From contig NZ_SNVJ01000017.1 of the NCBI RefSeq assembly GCF_009829925.1, positions 72,622 through 107,813 on the forward strand: a DNA stretch of 35,192 bases, given 5' to 3'. Of the stretch, positions 31,023 through 35,192 are shown piece after piece. A program made the position numbers and the translations under genes. This DNA comes from Teichococcus coralli. Its GTDB lineage: Bacteria; Pseudomonadota; Alphaproteobacteria; Acetobacterales; Acetobacteraceae. The notes under the pieces are model-generated. The model ran no database searches. It saw nothing but the letters and a program-made list of their open reading frames with translations, and was not told the origin of the DNA. Numbering within the stretch: the stretch's first letter is position 1; every line of letters starts with the position of its first letter.

Positions 31023-31459
31023 AGGGCCTCCATCCCCTCCTCTCGCCCGACCTCCTCTGGGTGCTGGCCGCGATGGGCCATGGCGACGACCTGGTGCTGG
31101 TGGATGCCAACCATCCGGCCGCCGCCATCGCCCGCTCCACCGCCACGGGCCGCCTCGTCACCCTGCCCGGCCTGCGCATGGCGGAGGTGGCGGCGGCGAT
31201 CCTGTCCGTGCTGCCGATCGACGACTTCGAGCCCGCCCCGGTGCGGCGCATGGAGGTGGTCGGCGCGCCGGAGGACCTGCCGGCGGTGCAAGGCGAGGTG
31301 CAGGCGGAGTTCGCGCGCGCCGTGCCGGGCCTGAAGATGCAGGGGCTGGAGCGCTTCGCCTTCTACGCGGCGGCGCGGGCCGGCTTCGCCGTGGTGCAGG
31401 TCGGCGATGCCCGGCCCTATGGCTGCTTCCTGCTGCGCAAGGGCGTCATCGCGGGCTGA
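31016..31459 (+). CDS. fucU: L-fucose mutarotase, FucU/RbsD family
   Basis: A 147-residue sugar mutarotase of the FucU/RbsD fold. Seen: L-L-W-V-L-A-A-M-G-H-G-D-D-L-V-L-V-D-A-N-H-P near residues 13-35, the conserved first strand-loop with active-site His and Asp residues, and G-L-E-R-F-A-F-Y-A near 112-120, the family's conserved patch. It interconverts sugar anomers, here likely to feed the aldo/keto reductase. It overlaps the lactonase gene by 7 bp. FucU and RbsD are close, so ribose is possible, but the neighbours suggest a deoxy-hexose. Confidence 0.88.
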   Translation: MLKGLHPLLSPDLLWVLAAMGHGDDLVLVDANHPAAAIARSTATGRLVTLPGLRMAEVAAAILSVLPIDDFEPAPVRRMEVVGAPEDLPAVQGEVQAEFARAVPGLKMQGLERFAFYAAARAGFAVVQVGDARPYGCFLLRKGVIAG

Positions 31460-31534
31460 ACGGTGCGCGGCGCCGCAGGCGCCTCGTGCGGCCAAGTTCT
31501 TCCGGGGAAAGGTCATGGAAGAACCACGGGCCGC

Positions 31535-31567
31535 AAAAAACAAGCCGCCACACCGAAGTGTGGCGGC
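31535..31567 (-). terminator. Intrinsic terminator of gyrB
   Basis: On the minus strand, GCCGCCACAC pairs with GTGTGGCGGC around a TTCG tetraloop, followed by TTGTTTTTT. This is the clearest Rho-independent terminator of the window. It lies 29 nt after the gyrB stop. Confidence 0.9.
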
Positions 31568-31596
31568 CGCTATCCGTCGCGTGCCTCAGCGCGCGG

Positions 31597-35192
<3,596 letters not shown>

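Overview
The window is GC-rich (third codon positions almost always G or C, frequent GTG and TTG starts) and reads as chromosomal DNA of an alphaproteobacterium. Protein-level resemblance points to the Acetobacteraceae, in a Roseomonas-like lineage; this assignment is inference. Its right edge carries recF (cut by the window end) followed by gyrB, an order usually found near the replication origin. No rRNA, tRNA, CRISPR, transposase or prophage gene was found.

Layout. 0-3.4 kb: a D-aminopeptidase translationally coupled to a peptide-type ABC substrate-binding protein. 3.4-5.4 kb (minus): a Gfo/Idh/MocA oxidoreductase and a medium-chain alcohol dehydrogenase that overlap. 5.6-7.6 kb: a VOC protein and a metallophosphoesterase, converging on a YqaA/DedA-type membrane protein, then a small secreted protein. 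7.7-12.6 kb: ilvD (branched-chain amino acid synthesis), a MOSC protein, creA and a CNNM/CorC-type membrane protein. 12.7-13.9 kb: a stress-type small-protein area with a 26-residue membrane peptide, a CsbD protein and a 16-bp tandem repeat. 13.9-19.2 kb: FkbM methyltransferase, a DapA-family aldolase, an MBL-fold protein, and a LysR regulator divergent from D-tartrate dehydratase (tarD). 19.4-22.4 kb (minus): arsR-arsC-acr3 arsenic resistance and a CDF metal exporter. 22.7-23.9 kb: a DUF2270 membrane protein and an unrecognised 125-residue protein.

24.1-28.2 kb is the most distinctive block. An AT-rich control region precedes csgF, csgG, a very long curlin with about 16 repeats, a short curlin-like protein, and an unrecognised secreted protein with four cysteines that overlaps the short curlin gene. 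CsgG is the outer-membrane pore, CsgF the usual pore-associated surface factor, and the curlins the amyloid subunits. csgE, csgD and csgC are not visible here, so the unknown protein is the best candidate for a new accessory factor in this cluster.

28.5-31.5 kb: a CopZ-like copper chaperone under a CueR-type promoter, then three overlapping genes (aldo/keto reductase, lactonase-type amidohydrolase, FucU mutarotase) that fit the oxidative, non-phosphorylating L-fucose pathway. 31.6-35.2 kb: gyrB with a textbook terminator, and recF.

Many gene ends are marked by perfect GC-rich hairpins without a U-tract; only gyrB has a classic intrinsic terminator.
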